Assembly: GCA_025267735.1 (NCBI GenBank)
Contig: CM046307.1
Coordinates: 56,229,395 to 56,293,394, forward strand
DNA length: 64,000 bases
Origin: Mactra quadrangularis
Taxonomy: Eukaryota > Mollusca > Bivalvia > Venerida > Mactridae
Reading direction: 5' to 3'
The stretch's first letter is position 1. Every line of letters starts with the position of its first letter. The position numbers were made by a program, and so were the translations under genes. Below, piece after piece: positions 48,671-62,500 of this stretch. The notes below the pieces were generated by a model. It was not told where the DNA came from. It saw nothing but the letters and a program-made list of their open reading frames with translations, and made no database searches.

Positions 48671-49598
48671 GTTTTGCCTAATTATTTATTACCAGTCATA
48701 GCTTTATACACTTCAAATATTTCCCTATCTAAGTCAAGACCTAAGTATGCCACCATTATGGTCTTGAATTTGTATGGATTTTCTGATGTGATTTTTATCT
48801 GATTTTTGTTATGAATTTCTAAATTATCAAGACTTAAAGCTACAGTGTCAAAATAGATAGATTGTTTGGAAAGTTGTCAAAACAACAAACTTGTGTTATC
48901 ACATTAATCTATGCAAGATTGACCCCTTCCCTGTTAAATATCCTTTTTTATACTTTAACTGAAGAAGGATCCTAACAGGGAAATGGTTAATATATGTACA
49001 TGTTTTTGTTTTCATTGTATAATGTTACTTTGAATGTCAAAATGCAGATTTCTAGACTGGGTGTTCCCTTTTAAGCTTCACTATTCAGAGAATAGTAGGG
49101 CTGTTCTACTCAGGTGTGAGTCAGTGTACATGTACCCCTTGGTTAATGTTTTAACGGTTTTCACTTTGAGGTCTAATATCAATTTGAGTATGAATTTTCA
49201 CAAAAGATATGTCCTTTTTTATACTTGCTCAAGCTATGTATTCTTTTACAGAAACATATTTAAATTCCTTTTGCCGAGAAATAGTTGAATTATACTTAGA
49301 AAACTAACTAAGTTCACTTAGAGTTTTACTCTACAATGCTGGTTTAAAGCTATTTATTTGGTGCACTGCATAGTCTTCTGAAATATATATGGTCCATGCT
49401 TATAAAACTTGAGAATGCACATGCCTAAATCATTTTTGTCAAATTCCCAACTTAAGCATTTCAGAAATAAAAATCATAAAAAATGCATGATTTTGCATTA
49501 ACAAGGTGGTCTTTAAGGCAGAACTTAACTATGGCTGTGTAAACGTATTCATAAACCTTCAAATATATTTTAGGATTGCCTTTTTAAAAGTTCTATAA

Positions 49599-49845
49599 GA
49601 ACCAAGCTTGAGTGTTGAGCATGGCGTTCAATCTCAATGAGAACCAAAACTTGGGTTTTGAGCATTGAGTTTAATCTAAATGATATCCAAACTTGAGTTT
49701 AGAGTATAGAGTTCAATCTAAATGAGATCCAAACTTGAGTTTAGAGCATAGAGTTCAATCTAAATGAGATCCAAACTTGAGTTTAGGGCGTTGAAGTTAA
49801 TCTAAATGAGATCCAAACTTGAGTATTGAGCATGGAGATCAATCT
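49599..49845. repeat. Minisatellite, about 43 bp, about six units
   Basis: Units like ATCCAAACTTGAGTTTAGAG then CATAGAGTTCAATCTAAATGAG, diverging at the array edges. Confidence 0.88.
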
Positions 49846-51892
49846 CAAGATTTATATACTCAGACTAAGATTAACACCAAAGAATTTCATCAGTGATAAT
49901 TGATAAATGAAGTTTATCTATATACATGTATTGGTACTTAATCTTTTTAATTGTTACTTTTTTATATTTTGTTTACTTTATTATAATCAAATACTATGAC
50001 ACAGACTCATTGTTTATTTCATTATTTGTTCATACAATGTATTAGATCATTGTTCATACAATATTATCATTGTTTTCATCAAGTTTTTTGTCATTTACCA
50101 TTTTCTATTTTTTATTGCCATTGTTAACCAAGAATATAGGTCCTGTTTCTCAAAACTTGTTCAATTAAGATTGGTCTCATTTGCAAATTTTGTAGAACAA
50201 TTGCCACCTTAATGAAGGGTAATTAAGAAGTAACAAACTACTGTTGTAAATTTCTACATGTATATATTAAATGTAGCAGTATATTACAAGTATACAACTT
50301 GACAATATGAGAGTCATATCTTAGATCACACCTGATCTAACACTGCTGCAAATTACCAGACTGTTAAATAATCACTTGTTGATCAGGCACTCTCTCAATG
50401 GCCTACCTATAACCTCCTTACAATGATATTGGCGGAAAAAAGGGCCCAGATTGGCTGGGAGGAAAAATTAGACTGCTACACCTGTATTCTATATAGTTAC
50501 AATTTGGCTTATGGCATTTCGCAAATCATTTCAAATTAATGAAACAAAAACTACTGTAGATGTATAGAAAGTTTTTCTTTAAATCTAAAGCAATTAGGAA
50601 TTTCACTTGAGACTGATATTAAATTGGGTAGTTTTATTAAACCTGACTTATTTCTGGTATATTCCTGTTGATCTTCATACATCATTATGTATGAAATTAT
50701 TTTGTTTCAAGCATTTTTATTTTATGGTTTATATTAAACTTATTATAGTTGTTTCGTTAAATTTTATTAATCTGTCAGTAGCAAATACATTAACCCTGCT
50801 GATTTAAATATTTGTTATAAGTATGATGAACCCTGTACATAATAAGGATATCTAATCGTATTCATCATGAGTTATGTAGTGAGTATTTAAATCAGCAGGA
50901 TTAATTTATGCGCCACTGACAGTTGAATAAGATTTAACAATAATTTAACTTAAGTAAACAAAAGGTTTGTTCTGCAGAATTAATCTTCAAAGTGTATAAA
51001 TCTATATTTGATTGTGTATTGATCGACAGAATTGTTTTTCACATAATGACCAGCATCATTTCGAAAAGGCCTAAATGGAATCATTTATAATTTAATGCTC
51101 ACCATTTGTACAAACATTATACAATGTACAATGTTCGTGTATAGTTAAATTTTATTCAATTGTCTGTGCTGCATACATTTACCCTGCTGATTTAAATATT
51201 TGATATTTGTTTGATTATCCCCATACTTTGATAACTATTTATCGACTGTGAGTACAGAAATACTGTTGTGAGTATTTCAATCCACTGGGTTAATGTGTGC
51301 TTCACTGGCAGTTATATAAATTTCAACTGTACTATATTTTTATGCCAATATGCTCAAGCAATATTTAAATAGACATTCAATGAGAGACAGTTAAAGTAAT
51401 TTTCCAGTGTTTCAATTTCATATCATTATAAACAGTTGGTACTCAATTGCCGATACAGATTCTTAGCCAGATTTTTCAAGGAAAAAATTAGGCTTATAGT
51501 TTGACAAAACCAGGCAGTTGGGTCAACTTGGGTGTGTGGGTAAGTGGGTGGGTGGGCATACAATGTCGTTAATAATTGTAGTCAAGTTTTTATTTACCAT
51601 ATATTTCTGCCATTTATTGTCAGTTTGTTATGAAACTTCAAACAATGATATACCATGTGATAATCAGAATAAGAAAGTAATAAGAAAGCAACTCTATCTG
51701 GCTTTATTATGGATTATTTCCCTTAGTAATTTTTGCATTATCTGCGGGGAAAAATGGCTTTAATGTGGTTTTTCACATTATATTTCTTGTTTACAAAATT
51801 TATTTATACTATTGTCATTAGATGAGGGATCAATTAAGTGTCACATATTTTGAAAATTTTGGCATAATTTGTCAGTTTATAGCTTTATACAC

Positions 51893-52050
51893 TTTAAAGG
51901 TAGTGTTTGTTTTGATGCAAAGTTTAAAGGTAGTGTTTGTTTTGATGCAAAGTTTAAAGGTAGTGTTTGTTTTGATGCAAAGTTTAAAGGTAGTGTTTGT
52001 TTTGATGCAAAGTTTAAAGGTAGTGTTTGTTTTGATGCTAAGTTTAAATG
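51893..52050. repeat. Perfect 30-bp minisatellite, five units
   Basis: Unit GGTAGTGTTTGTTTTGATGC then AAAGTTTAAA, identical in all five units except one base in the last. The period is a multiple of three, so it yields repetitive open frames on both strands. Confidence 0.95.
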
Positions 52051-53064
52051 AGATTGTCAAGAATAAAAGTTATTAATGATAAAATACTTTATAAATGTAA
52101 TGTAACACCTATTCACCCATATATAGAGTAGCTCTCACTGTTTATAATATAGTTGAGCTAAACAAGTTGTAAAGTACATGTGTCAAGTCATCCTAATTGC
52201 TTAAAGAAATAACTTATAATGGTGCACTATCATTTTTTTGTCAAGTTTTAGTTACAGAGCTTGTAAGTGACTCCCTTAGGTAACTGACTCCAGGTATGAC
52301 TTGATACGAGTAAATCCAACTTCATTGAAAATCTGATTTGTATGCAATAAAAAATCAATCTATTTTTTATATTTAATCATCCTTACATTGGTACATAAGT
52401 TAAAATTACTAGGGCAAACATCTTTTTTAACTCAAAGACAAGTCTACTTACATACTTGTACATTTTTATAAATTTTTACAAAATGGCCTGATTTATTTCA
52501 AAATTATTTATATCATACAAAAAATATTCAACATTGACAATATTTTGTACTAAATTTGCTATTCTTGCATTTTATGCATAATAAGCAAACTTCTGTTTTT
52601 AGTAGAAAATATTCTTCTTTTTAACTTAGTGGACAGGGTTTAATCATTGTTTTAGACAAAAACAAATAGCATCTGGCACCATTCTGTTCCTAAAATTGAA
52701 AACTCTACATACACATGTTCATGTATATATCAATAGTACCTTTAGTGAACCAGGAAACAGGCTGCCAGTGTAGGAAAAAGCATTAATTTTGTATAGTACT
52801 CATTATGTGCTTATATTTTCAGAGTATCTTTCAATGGTCAGTAGTGAACCTTGAACATTCAAGGGATTATTTAACTTTCCAAGGCATAATGCTATTCTGT
52901 AGAATGTTTTGTTAGAATTTTTCTGTTACTGCTCTTAAGTTGATCATTTAGTTTGTGTACTATTGACGAAACAGTGCTGGGGACTAATTATTAACATTGC
53001 TTCTTTAATTGATAATTTATCAAGATCAGGGAAGGCTAACATTGATCATGAAACTTAAATTTAA

Positions 53065-53300
53065 AAAAAGTTAAAGTGCAGTTTAAAGTCTGCTTCCATA
53101 AAAATGTTTAGTCTTGTATGATGTACTATCTAGTACAATAACCCTGTGATTCATTGAATTCACGTTGAGGCAGGTGATGCCCCACAGTACCTATTTACAT
53201 TTGGATTGAGTGGAACAACTGTAGGTAATTTTCTTGTTCAATGAAATTAGCAGTGCCCCTATTGGGTATCGAAGCCGGGACCTCTATGTATGACTGTAGT
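53065..53300 (-). mobile_element. SINE family 3, reverse copy
   Basis: AAAGTGCAGTTTAAAGTCTG at the left, and CCCTATTGGGTATCGAAGCC at the box B position. Confidence 0.75.
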
Positions 53301-54334
53301 TTGTTAAATACCTTGGATTTCTATGATTTTGTTTGTTCTCAGGTTGAAAGCAACTTTTGAAGATATGTTTACTTAAATTGTAGAAACTCTTATATTGTTA
53401 AATTTTGTTCAACTGTTAGTGGCACATACATTAACCCTGCTGATTTAATTACTTATTGCAGTACTCATGTACTTATGATCAATAAAAATAGTTACATGTA
53501 TATATATATTTATTTATGCAGATTATCAAACAAATATCAAGTATTTAAATCAGCAGGGTTACTGTGTGACCTTTTTATTGTGTATAAATGCAACATTGTA
53601 CAACTATTAGTCCAAGACTCATAAACTGATGGAAAATAAGTCTTGGCTTATTAAAATCTTTGATTCATTTGATCATTATTTAATGTTTTAGACTAATGAC
53701 TATTTTAGTTGTAAGGTTTTTTTGTGAAAACAGTAACTGGCAATTGTAAATAAAGTGGATTATTTAGTCAGATAAACGAAACACTGCCCTAACTGGATTG
53801 TTTTCAACACTTATTTTTTACATTATATGAGACAATAGGGTCAAATTGGCATTTTCCTGCAAGTTAGAGATAAACAGCATGGGTATGTTTTTCAAGCCTC
53901 CTAAATAATTTATTGTGATGTAGTTTGAGTAGTGTTGCATTTGTAAGACGATTTTTAGTTTTAATCTCAACAGATTTTTGTTCAAACTTTTATGGCAGTT
54001 TTTTAGCCATTTACAAAGTTTGATATTTATTATGCATTATACTAAAGGTATGTACCATATATGATATTAAAGGTGTCTACCCTTAATTCAAACATTGTTG
54101 ATTATATACCATTTTTTGTCTTTTTTTCATTCTTCACTATTTTCCATTTCCATAACTTTTTTATAATTGTATACTTTGTTAACCTAGATGCACCAAAAGT
54201 GTAATACAGGTTTTTGAAAATCATATTTTGTTATTTCTCTGTCCAAACTGTGGACCTTTAGAGCCACCTGTCCAAAAACATGCTGCAAGTCTTGATGAAA
54301 TACTTTTCTAAACCATTGGTAGCATTGACCTTTC

Positions 54335-54640
54335 TTTGGGGTTTTTCGAAAGTGTTTAACGCTGTAGCACAACATTGTACAGGTTATATCATGGTGGTCA
54401 GTCAACCTACTCTCCGTTCCTGGAAACACTAAATCTCTAGATTTAGTTGTTAACCAGTTACTAGGTGCATACTTCTGTCTATGACTGACAACTGCCCAAC
54501 ATGATTTAGAATGAGTGATAGGAGGGAGAATGGCTGTAGAAATTATTTCATGACCAAGCTCCACAAAACTATGCCTCACCCAGAAATCCAACACATAAGC
54601 CTATAATCAGTGTGTTACAGATTGAGCTAGCTAGGTAGAA
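54335..54640 (-). mobile_element. SINE family 1, reverse copy
   Basis: TTTCGAAAGTGTTTAACGCT at the left, GACTGACAACTGCCCAACAT and ATTTCATGACCAAGCTCCAC in the body, and a head remnant ending GATTGAGCTAGCTAGG. A 136-codon frame crosses it but is repeat-derived. Confidence 0.75.
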
Positions 54641-54814
54641 TATATTTTGTTATATCTGTCATGAATCCAAAGTGATAGCTACACCAAAACATGGTGCATG
54701 TCTTGATGGAATACTTATATAAACTTCTGATTGCATTGACCATACACTGTATATAAAGTTTTCACTATATAGCACTAACCTTCTGATTGCTAGCTAGACA
54801 GCTCTTTCATTGAA

Positions 54815-55041
54815 GCCGAGGCCGTGGCGTAGTGGTTAGCATGTCTGACTTCGAATCCGGATATCGCAGGTTTGAGCACGGTAGCGGTAGGTCATACCCT
54901 ATACAAGAGTTGTCGGCCTCATGCTAGGGCAAGTTCCTACTGGTGATAAAAAGGTCCAGGAAACCTATAGTAGGAGGAGCTGGTCGTCGTATGTATGACC
55001 TAAATATGTGTTGAATATGACATTAAAAAAACAAAAAAAAC
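54815..55041 (+). mobile_element. SINE family 4, 13-bp target duplication
   Basis: tRNA-like head GGCCGTGGCGTAGTGGTTAG, box B GCAGGTTTGAGCACGG, a body of about 120 bp and an A-rich tail. Flanked by CTCTTTCATTGAA at 54802-54814 and 55042-55054. Confidence 0.88.
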
Positions 55042-55349
55042 CTCTTTCATTGAATGTTTAAATTCAGTAGAGACAAAAAACTTGAAGTAGAGATTGGTTT
55101 AATTTTGCCCCCTTCAAATTACTTTAACTCATCACTCAGAGACATAAGGAACTTAAAAATTGAAAGAAAGTGCATGGTTTTGCAATAACCTATAAAGTCT
55201 TTATAGAGGAGTTGCTTACTTATTTCAGTGAAACATGATACAAACCGAACTTTAGCACCTATACTAAAGTTAAAACCAAACTGAGGCAGGCGAACAGTGG
55301 CAGCCATACAAAATTGTACGGAAGGAATGCTTGAAAAACACAACATATA

Positions 55350-56332
55350 AAAAATATTTGTACGAAGATATTTATTTACATATCATATACAGCCCTAATG
55401 TGAAAATATGAAATCTTTAACAAAAGCCATGAACAATTTATCAAACACATATTGTTGTCGAGTCAGAACCTATTAACTTCAATTCCAAAAAGGTTAAGTT
55501 ACAAGTTTTGACTCAACAACAACAAACCTTTATCCACTAACAAACATGTAGACACTATCATGTTATCATTAATACATTATTTTTTTTATAAAAACTTGAG
55601 GCTAAAACTAAAACTAAATTAAGTTTCCCTTTCACAGTCTACCCTTAACATTTCTTCTATCCTTTTTATTGTTAATATTTTTCAAACATTCAAAACATTA
55701 ACAATTTCACAGAGTAAGTTAGTGTTTGGATGTTCGTTGTCTAATGATCATGATGTTCTGATGTTTTTAGATCCAGTCGAAGAGATGGAAAAGCTTTTAT
55801 AATCAAAGACTTGGTTCATTTGGATTCATTAAAGTTTACTAATGAATGGTCTAAATTCACTTCCATACCAAATATATGAATATAAAAGCCATTGAACTCT
55901 ATTCTTCAATATTGAATACAGAACAGTATCATCAGACCAGTAAATAGTTCACATTCAGGTCTCAAATGTATGGATTCTTTCCAGTCAAAAATAATAAGGT
56001 TTGTTTGTACTGGATGCATTTAGGCAGAACAAAGTTTATAATATTTAACATGTTATGACACAGATTAAATCCTATGGTTCTGTGTTCACTCACTTTTATT
56101 TCAACTTTTCCGCATGGGGAACATTCATAAAACGTTTTTTCTGCTAGAAAAAATTCCCATCAACTGGTGTTCAGAATCAAATCTATTCACAATAAATTTT
56201 CATGCCACCAACTCCTTTACATTCCAAGCACTACAAATGTAATTTCATTTCCATGGCAATGAATATTAAATTTTCATTCTTTTTGCGTTTGTATAATCAC
56301 TGCTTCAGATAAAACACATTGACTAGAAGATC
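55350..56332 (-). other. HMGXB4: Probable HMGXB4 3' UTR
   Basis: About 1 kb of AT-rich, repeat-poor sequence after the stop. A minus-strand AATAAA is at 55376-55371, giving a likely end near 55350. Opposite-strand frames here look like noise. Extent inferred. Confidence 0.5.
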
Positions 56333-56500
56333 TCATAAACCTGGCATAATATAAGCAATATTGTCTAAATTTTTCATATGTGTCTCTGCAGGTAAACCAT
56401 TTGTCTCTGGTAATACTGCTGTTAAACACATAAGTGGAGCCACTGCACACAACATAGAATCTAAAAGCACTGATAAACTCCCCTGAACTGCAATCAAACC
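56333..56500 (-). CDS. HMGXB4: HMGXB4 terminal exon with stop
   Basis: Acceptor ttttgcag; 55 codons then TGA at 56335-56333. [18 protein letters not shown] to [12 protein letters not shown] is near-identical in pattern to the vertebrate C-terminus ([23 protein letters not shown]). This ending fixes the gene identity. Confidence 0.95.
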   Translation of the reverse strand, partial: GLIAVQGSLSVLLDSMLCAVAPLMCLTAVLPETNGLPAETHMKNLDNIAYIMPGL

Positions 56501-59500
56501 CTGCAAAAAGATATGTTTTGATTAGTTAGTGTAAAATTAAAGAAAGTAAGGACTAAAAAGTATTAATTTTAATAAAATGCCCACCAAAACTTAAATGACT
56601 TGAAAGTTCTTTAATTTCAAAAATTGTTTTTGTAGTGTCATCATTTTTCATATAACTGTAACCAGAGCCTAAGCAATCACAGGTAAATTTCTTGCTCAAA
56701 AGTCAATTGCTCAAGGATATAAGCAGTGTTCACGTTGGGGTTTAACCAGGATTTATTTATCCCTAAGCATGCAACATTCCATTGGACCACTGCTATCAAA
56801 GTAAATGCATATGTAAAGAAATACAGTGAATGTTTAATAAAGGCTAATCTTGCATGCAATAGACTATAACCAGAATTCAAATATTTGGGTTTTCCCCTCC
56901 GGTACAAACAAACTTTCACTGTTACGATGAAAACACGAGTAAAAAGAAGAAAAGGACTTAATCCTAAGTTCGTGCTGTTTAGCAATAATGTGTAGAAAAC
57001 TTTGTTTGTACCGCCTGTGCACGGACGGAAAAACCCATAAATTTGAATTCCCGATTAGGTCTATTAATATACATTCACCAATTAGAAAAAAAACTCTCCT
57101 TGGCTTACAATAGTACTTAGCTGCATTTGCATAATACTTAAATTTAATTGGCAATTCTTAAAAAGTTTTCAATGACTGTTCAGGACCAGTTACAATACAG
57201 AGACAACAAGTAAATCTGTGAGCTAATGCTCACTAGTGATACCCCCGCAAAAATCTAAAAATATGCAACAAACAGGAAGTAGATGAGCAAGGAGCATGAA
57301 ATCGCTTTACACCACATGGGACTATGGGATGAAGCAATATGCGAAGTATTAGGCTGCTGCATGTTATAGTTGCTGAGAAAACTGCGACGGAAATTTTGTA
57401 ACGGACGCACGGACAAGGGTAAAACAGTATACCCCCCTCTTCTTCGAAGCGGGGGTATAAAAATTGAATTAAGAGTAAAATCAAAACGTAAATGTTAAGA
57501 AAGTATTTGGTCATTAAATAGATTTGTAATAAAGTATTATACAAACCCTATGTTCCTGTAACTTCATTCCAATAATACTTAATGATTCACCAACAATTTT
57601 TAAATGAGCTGCCACATCTAATGGTTCAATACCAAAACCCTTAAAATAAAACATTAACATATTTAAATATTGACCATCATATTATATTTATCATTATATT
57701 TATCAGAATTTATTAACTGACCCTCGTACATATTTATCACAATGTATTGCTACTGAGTTAAACCCAACCAAAAAAGAGAAAAAAATCACAGAACTTATTG
57801 ACAGACCCTTTTACATATTTAAAAGAACTTATTCACTAACCCTCCTACATAATTATTTAAAAAAAACTTTTTTACTGACCCTCCTATATAATTATTTAAA
57901 AGAACTTATTTACTGACCCTCCTACATAATTATTTAAAAGAACTTATTGACTGACCCTCACACTCATATTTATCATTACCTTAACGGGTGTAGTAATATC
58001 TTCTATAGGTGATTGTTTTACTTGTTTACTAGGTACTATAGTCTGTGGTATAACTGTAGGTTTCTGTGACATCATCACCATTTGTCTAGCTGTAGTTACT
58101 GTTTGTGATCCTGGTAGTTTAGCAGGGTTAGTTTTACCAGTTGTTATCAATGTAGAACCTTTACCTGCTGCCTTCTTAGCTTTTCTCTTCCATACCTGAT
58201 AAACAAAACTTGGTTTAACAAGAATTTCAGCCCCCCGGCTAGCTCAGTTGGTACCACGCAAGTCTACTGATCGAGGGGACGTGGGTTCGATTCCCGGGCG
58301 GGGCATACTTTCGTGGAGTTTGGTCATGAAATTATTTCTACGGCCATTCTTCCTCCTACCAATGATTTTTAATTATGTAGGGCAGTTGTCAGTCACTGAC
58401 GAAAGTATGTGCTTAGTAGTTGGTTAACAGCTAAATCCAGAGATTTGACTGACCGCCATTATATGACCTATAAAATGTGTTGCTACGGCGTTAAACCCAA
58501 CAAAACATACAAACAATAACAAGAATTCTCATGTAATGTCTCAGTCACAAATAACAAACGGCTGCTTGGAGCATCCACTTCTCAAAAAAATCTCAATATC
58601 AACTGGCCTCTGTTCGGCAGCATTGTCAATCCAGATGATAATATTTGGTGGCAATGAATTACAAGAATTCATTGTCAGGCGTCCACCCAAGACACTCCAA
58701 TCAATTTATAAATTGCACAGGCACAGTCCATTAAATAGCTTGGCAACCGTTTCATTCATCATGACCATGAAACATATCAGATTTAAAATTGCCAGGCATC
58801 CACAAGATCATCAAAGCTGTCAATGCTGAAAAATTGTTAAAATGGGCAAAGCCCTTGTTAAATGAAAGTTTGATTGTAATGCAAATAAAAAATAGAACTT
58901 ATCTTACAATTTTATCTTTCTCAGATAGGTTAGACCACATCTCACCCAATGTTTTACTGATTGTTGAGAAATCTGAAAATAAAAAACCACTTAAAGTTGA
59001 ATAGAAGTAATCAATATAATGCAATAACACTAAGCATCATAATAGGTATAGGTCTATAACTCAAAGATAAAGTCACATAAATTGAAACAAGAAATATCTT
59101 TTAAAAAGATATTTGGCAATGTGCACGGTTAGTTTTGTTCGAAGTATGAAAAATCATACAGTCATACTGCCAGTAGGGTACCACGACCAATGTATAATAA
59201 TGGAGAGTATGTGTATAGGCATTATATGCCTGTTATCCAATCCAATTCATTGAATAAAATATGAATTAAATTAATGTATAATCATAGTGAGTCACCAAAA
59301 ATATGCAGAGTAAATAGTCAGCAACTACTGTCCTTGCTATGCACCTGTCCATCACAAATAACCAATGGTTCCATATCTTTTATCCATTTCTCTATACTGG
59401 ATTAGAATTTCATTGGACAAACAGGTATGGTAGAGCAAATTGTATAGATTAAAAATATAGGTAAAAAAAGACTGACAGCTGCACTGAAAAGTTTTTATTA

Positions 59501-62500
59501 TTTATTGGTCAGTCATCCTAACGGCCACAACACAAAGAAAATGTGTAAAAATACATGTTTGTTAATTTATACAAATAGTTCAAACAATCATATACACTTA
59601 TTAACTGATGGCCAACAGAAAATTAGTCTGATTTCCGAAGTGGAATTTAACAATATTATGGACATGGTGAAGCAAATGGCGTGTTTACTTGTAATGATCT
59701 TATTTCATTAATATTTATGATCAAAAAGATTAAACAAAAACTCCAACCCTGAAATTAAATCAACCCCAAAAAATTTGCAAGTCCTTTTTTTGTTAAATTT
59801 GAGCCCTGCACCTATGATACAAAATTAGAAACTATTACCTATTCCAGGATTATCATTTACAAGACGAGGTCTGTTAGCACTACACCATAACATATAAGCT
59901 GTAGGAGATCTTTTCTTCTTTGAGGCCTATAATAAATATACACAAAATATTTGTAGACTTTGGTGTAAGATCTATTTTTTTTCCCCTACAGAAATATATT
60001 TGAACTAGTACACAGCTTGAAAAGGCATAGTCCAATATGACTTTTCAAGCTGTGTTTGAGTCCAAATATATTCCGTATTGTATAGTAAAATGTATAATAA
60101 CCTTTTTATTATATATCTTTCGCAATCTTTGAAATAATCATCATCATTTGATTGTTAAAGATTAAAATTGGAAACCAGACTAGCATCGTTTAGTGCACAT
60201 GCACCCAACTGTCCAATACGAAAATAATATATATCTTTTCGATCCAATACAAGAATATATTGGACGGTCACGTGGTACAATTGCAGATTGATGATTGGTT
60301 AGATTTATTAGATATATAATAAGTTGGTATATTGATAGTGCTTCATCTAGCTATGTATTGATTGGTTGACACAAAGGTCATCCAAATGTGACCCCTAGTC
60401 TGATGTCCAGAGTTCCTATGACAATGGAAAGGATTCTATTTATGGATATTGTCTCAGACTCTATGAAATAAACACTTTATCTTACATCAGCTGTTTCTTC
60501 TTTCTGATTCTTTTCTTTCTTCTTTTTCTTATCTTCTGATTTCATACGTGAAAAATCCATAACTAATTCTCCATCTAAAAAATCAAATATTTCATTCGGA
60601 ATTCTTTAAAATAAATTTCTAAGACAAATATGTACAACACAAGCAATAAAGAAATCTAAACAATAACATTATTACAAAATAATACAAAATCACTATGTTC
60701 TGTAAATGTTGTGTAAGACATTAAACAAGAGTTGAACTCAGTAACTAAACATTCCAAGAGTATTAATTCATTTTGACTGCAAATGTAAAATACATAAATA
60801 AATTTGTTTACATTCAAGATTTCTATTATTGCGAGAATTTTTATCTTGGAAATCTGAGTCATATTTTGAGTTTGGACAGTCTGTCACCTGGACAACGTGT
60901 AAAACAAAATTTAAGTTACAACAAAGGCATAGCCATAGTGCATAAGATTTTACACATGGGTCTGTTTGCCAACTATGACAGAAACTATAACATTAAAGGC
61001 GTTATATGATATCATGGGCAGTAAAATATGGGACTCCAACTTTTGGCTGTGAGACTTACTTTTCTTAGTAAGGGAGACCTGGACTCCTACTTGTAAAATC
61101 CCAGTGAAAACCCTGATAAATCACTTTGCTACAGAATGTTGTTTTATAAATCAAATCCATGCAATATGATCAACATAATGTAAGAATGGAAGATATTATT
61201 TTTTTTGATCATTTATCACAGGGTTCAACATTAACATTTAACCATTTACCATCATTTTTTTTTTTGTTGGACTGAGGAGTCTAAAACCTAGGCGCACGGG
61301 AACGCTTAACAAATTCCGGCATGGCATTTCCCTATATATGTAACTTGCTCAAATAAAATGTTCACTAGTAGTAATAGTTGCCCAAACCCAAATATAGGAT
61401 GACCTTTAATGTTGAGCCCCTGTGTCATGGTTTTCAAATGTATGAATGATCGTAAATAGACCTTATGAGGATTGTTTCTTACCATTACTAGAAAGTTCAC
61501 CAAGTTGTACAGCTGAAGTTTTCTTTTTTCCTTTTGGTGTTTTCTTTTTACTATCTTTGACAGTTTTTTTCTCTGTGGTAACAACTTCTTCCTCTGGTAT
61601 CATTAAACCATCATCATCATCCATCTCCATGAAGGAATTGTCACCAGTATCTCCTGAAATAAACAATAATATACATGTTTATAACAATATTATGTTTGCC
61701 TGAAGTAAATAAATCTTTTTTTTTTCAAAATGAAAGATATAACTCAGTCCTACACTTTCCTCATCAGTTTCTGCCAAATCTGCATAAATAATTGGGACTA
61801 TACTCACTACAGTACTTTTGCATTCTTTATCAATACAATTAAATATCTGTATCTATGTATTGGGATTACTTTAACAAATAATAAGTCAAATCCTAACTAG
61901 GGTGGTTATACCTTTCCATGAAAATTTGACAAGTGTCAACTTTCTTCCAAAGGCTTATGGAGATGTTGCCAGCATTTTGGAAGTGTAGATAAGTATTGGT
62001 TAAAGACAAAGATCCAGCTAGGTTAGGTGGGCTGGTCTCCAATTATATGACTATAATTACGTTGACACAGCATCAAATCCAATAAATAAATTGAACTGAA
62101 TTTAAAAAAACAAGTAAATCTGTGAGCTAATGCTCACTAGTGATACCCCCGCAGTGAGAAATATGACTATCATAATGTAACTTTCATTTAACGAAATCTA
62201 AAAATATGCGACAAACAGGAAGTAGATGAGCAAGGAGCATGAAATCGCTTTACACCACATGGGACTATGGGATGAAGCAATATGCAAAGTATTAGGCTGC
62301 TGCATGTTATAGTTGCTGAGAAAACTGCGACGGAAATTTTGTAACGGACGGACGCACGCACACACGGACAAGGGTAAAACAGTATACCCCCCTCTTCTTC
62401 GAAGCGGGGGTATAATAACAATGAGTAAACTACATACCTAGTTCAATCTCAGGCATGTCCAAACCAAAATCTTCATGTAACATTCCTTCACTCATAGAGG

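Larger units (their letters stand above)
48671..55349. other. Intergenic region between convergent genes
   Basis: No coding exon recognised. Contains two minisatellites (49599-49845, 51893-52050), three palindromic MITEs (50759, 51147, 53400), and SINEs at 53065, 54335 and 54815. The remainder is AT-rich and featureless. Confidence 0.7.

Noticed and set aside
51893..52050. CRISPR-like regular repeats (also 40385-41080, 22734-23135)
   Set aside because: No unique spacers: units are head-to-tail minisatellites in animal DNA.
54184..54594. 136-codon open frame, - strand
   Set aside because: Runs through a reversed family 1 SINE and neighbouring intergenic DNA; the peptide is SINE-derived.
56677..57154. 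Two overlapping frames of about 100 codons, - strand
   Set aside because: They cross the long-inverted-repeat MITE at 56858-57066; the shared peptide also arises at 45625-45885.
58240..58294. Possible genuine tRNA gene (also at 14660-14735, 24695-24770, 31917-31985)
   Set aside because: Box A and box B are good, but each is followed by a family body, tail and target duplications or lies inside an LTR; the cloverleaf is imperfect. These are retroelement promoters.
58536..58829. 97-codon frame, considered as a transposase remnant
   Set aside because: No catalytic DDE/D pattern or family motif on either strand; lies in an HMGXB4 intron.
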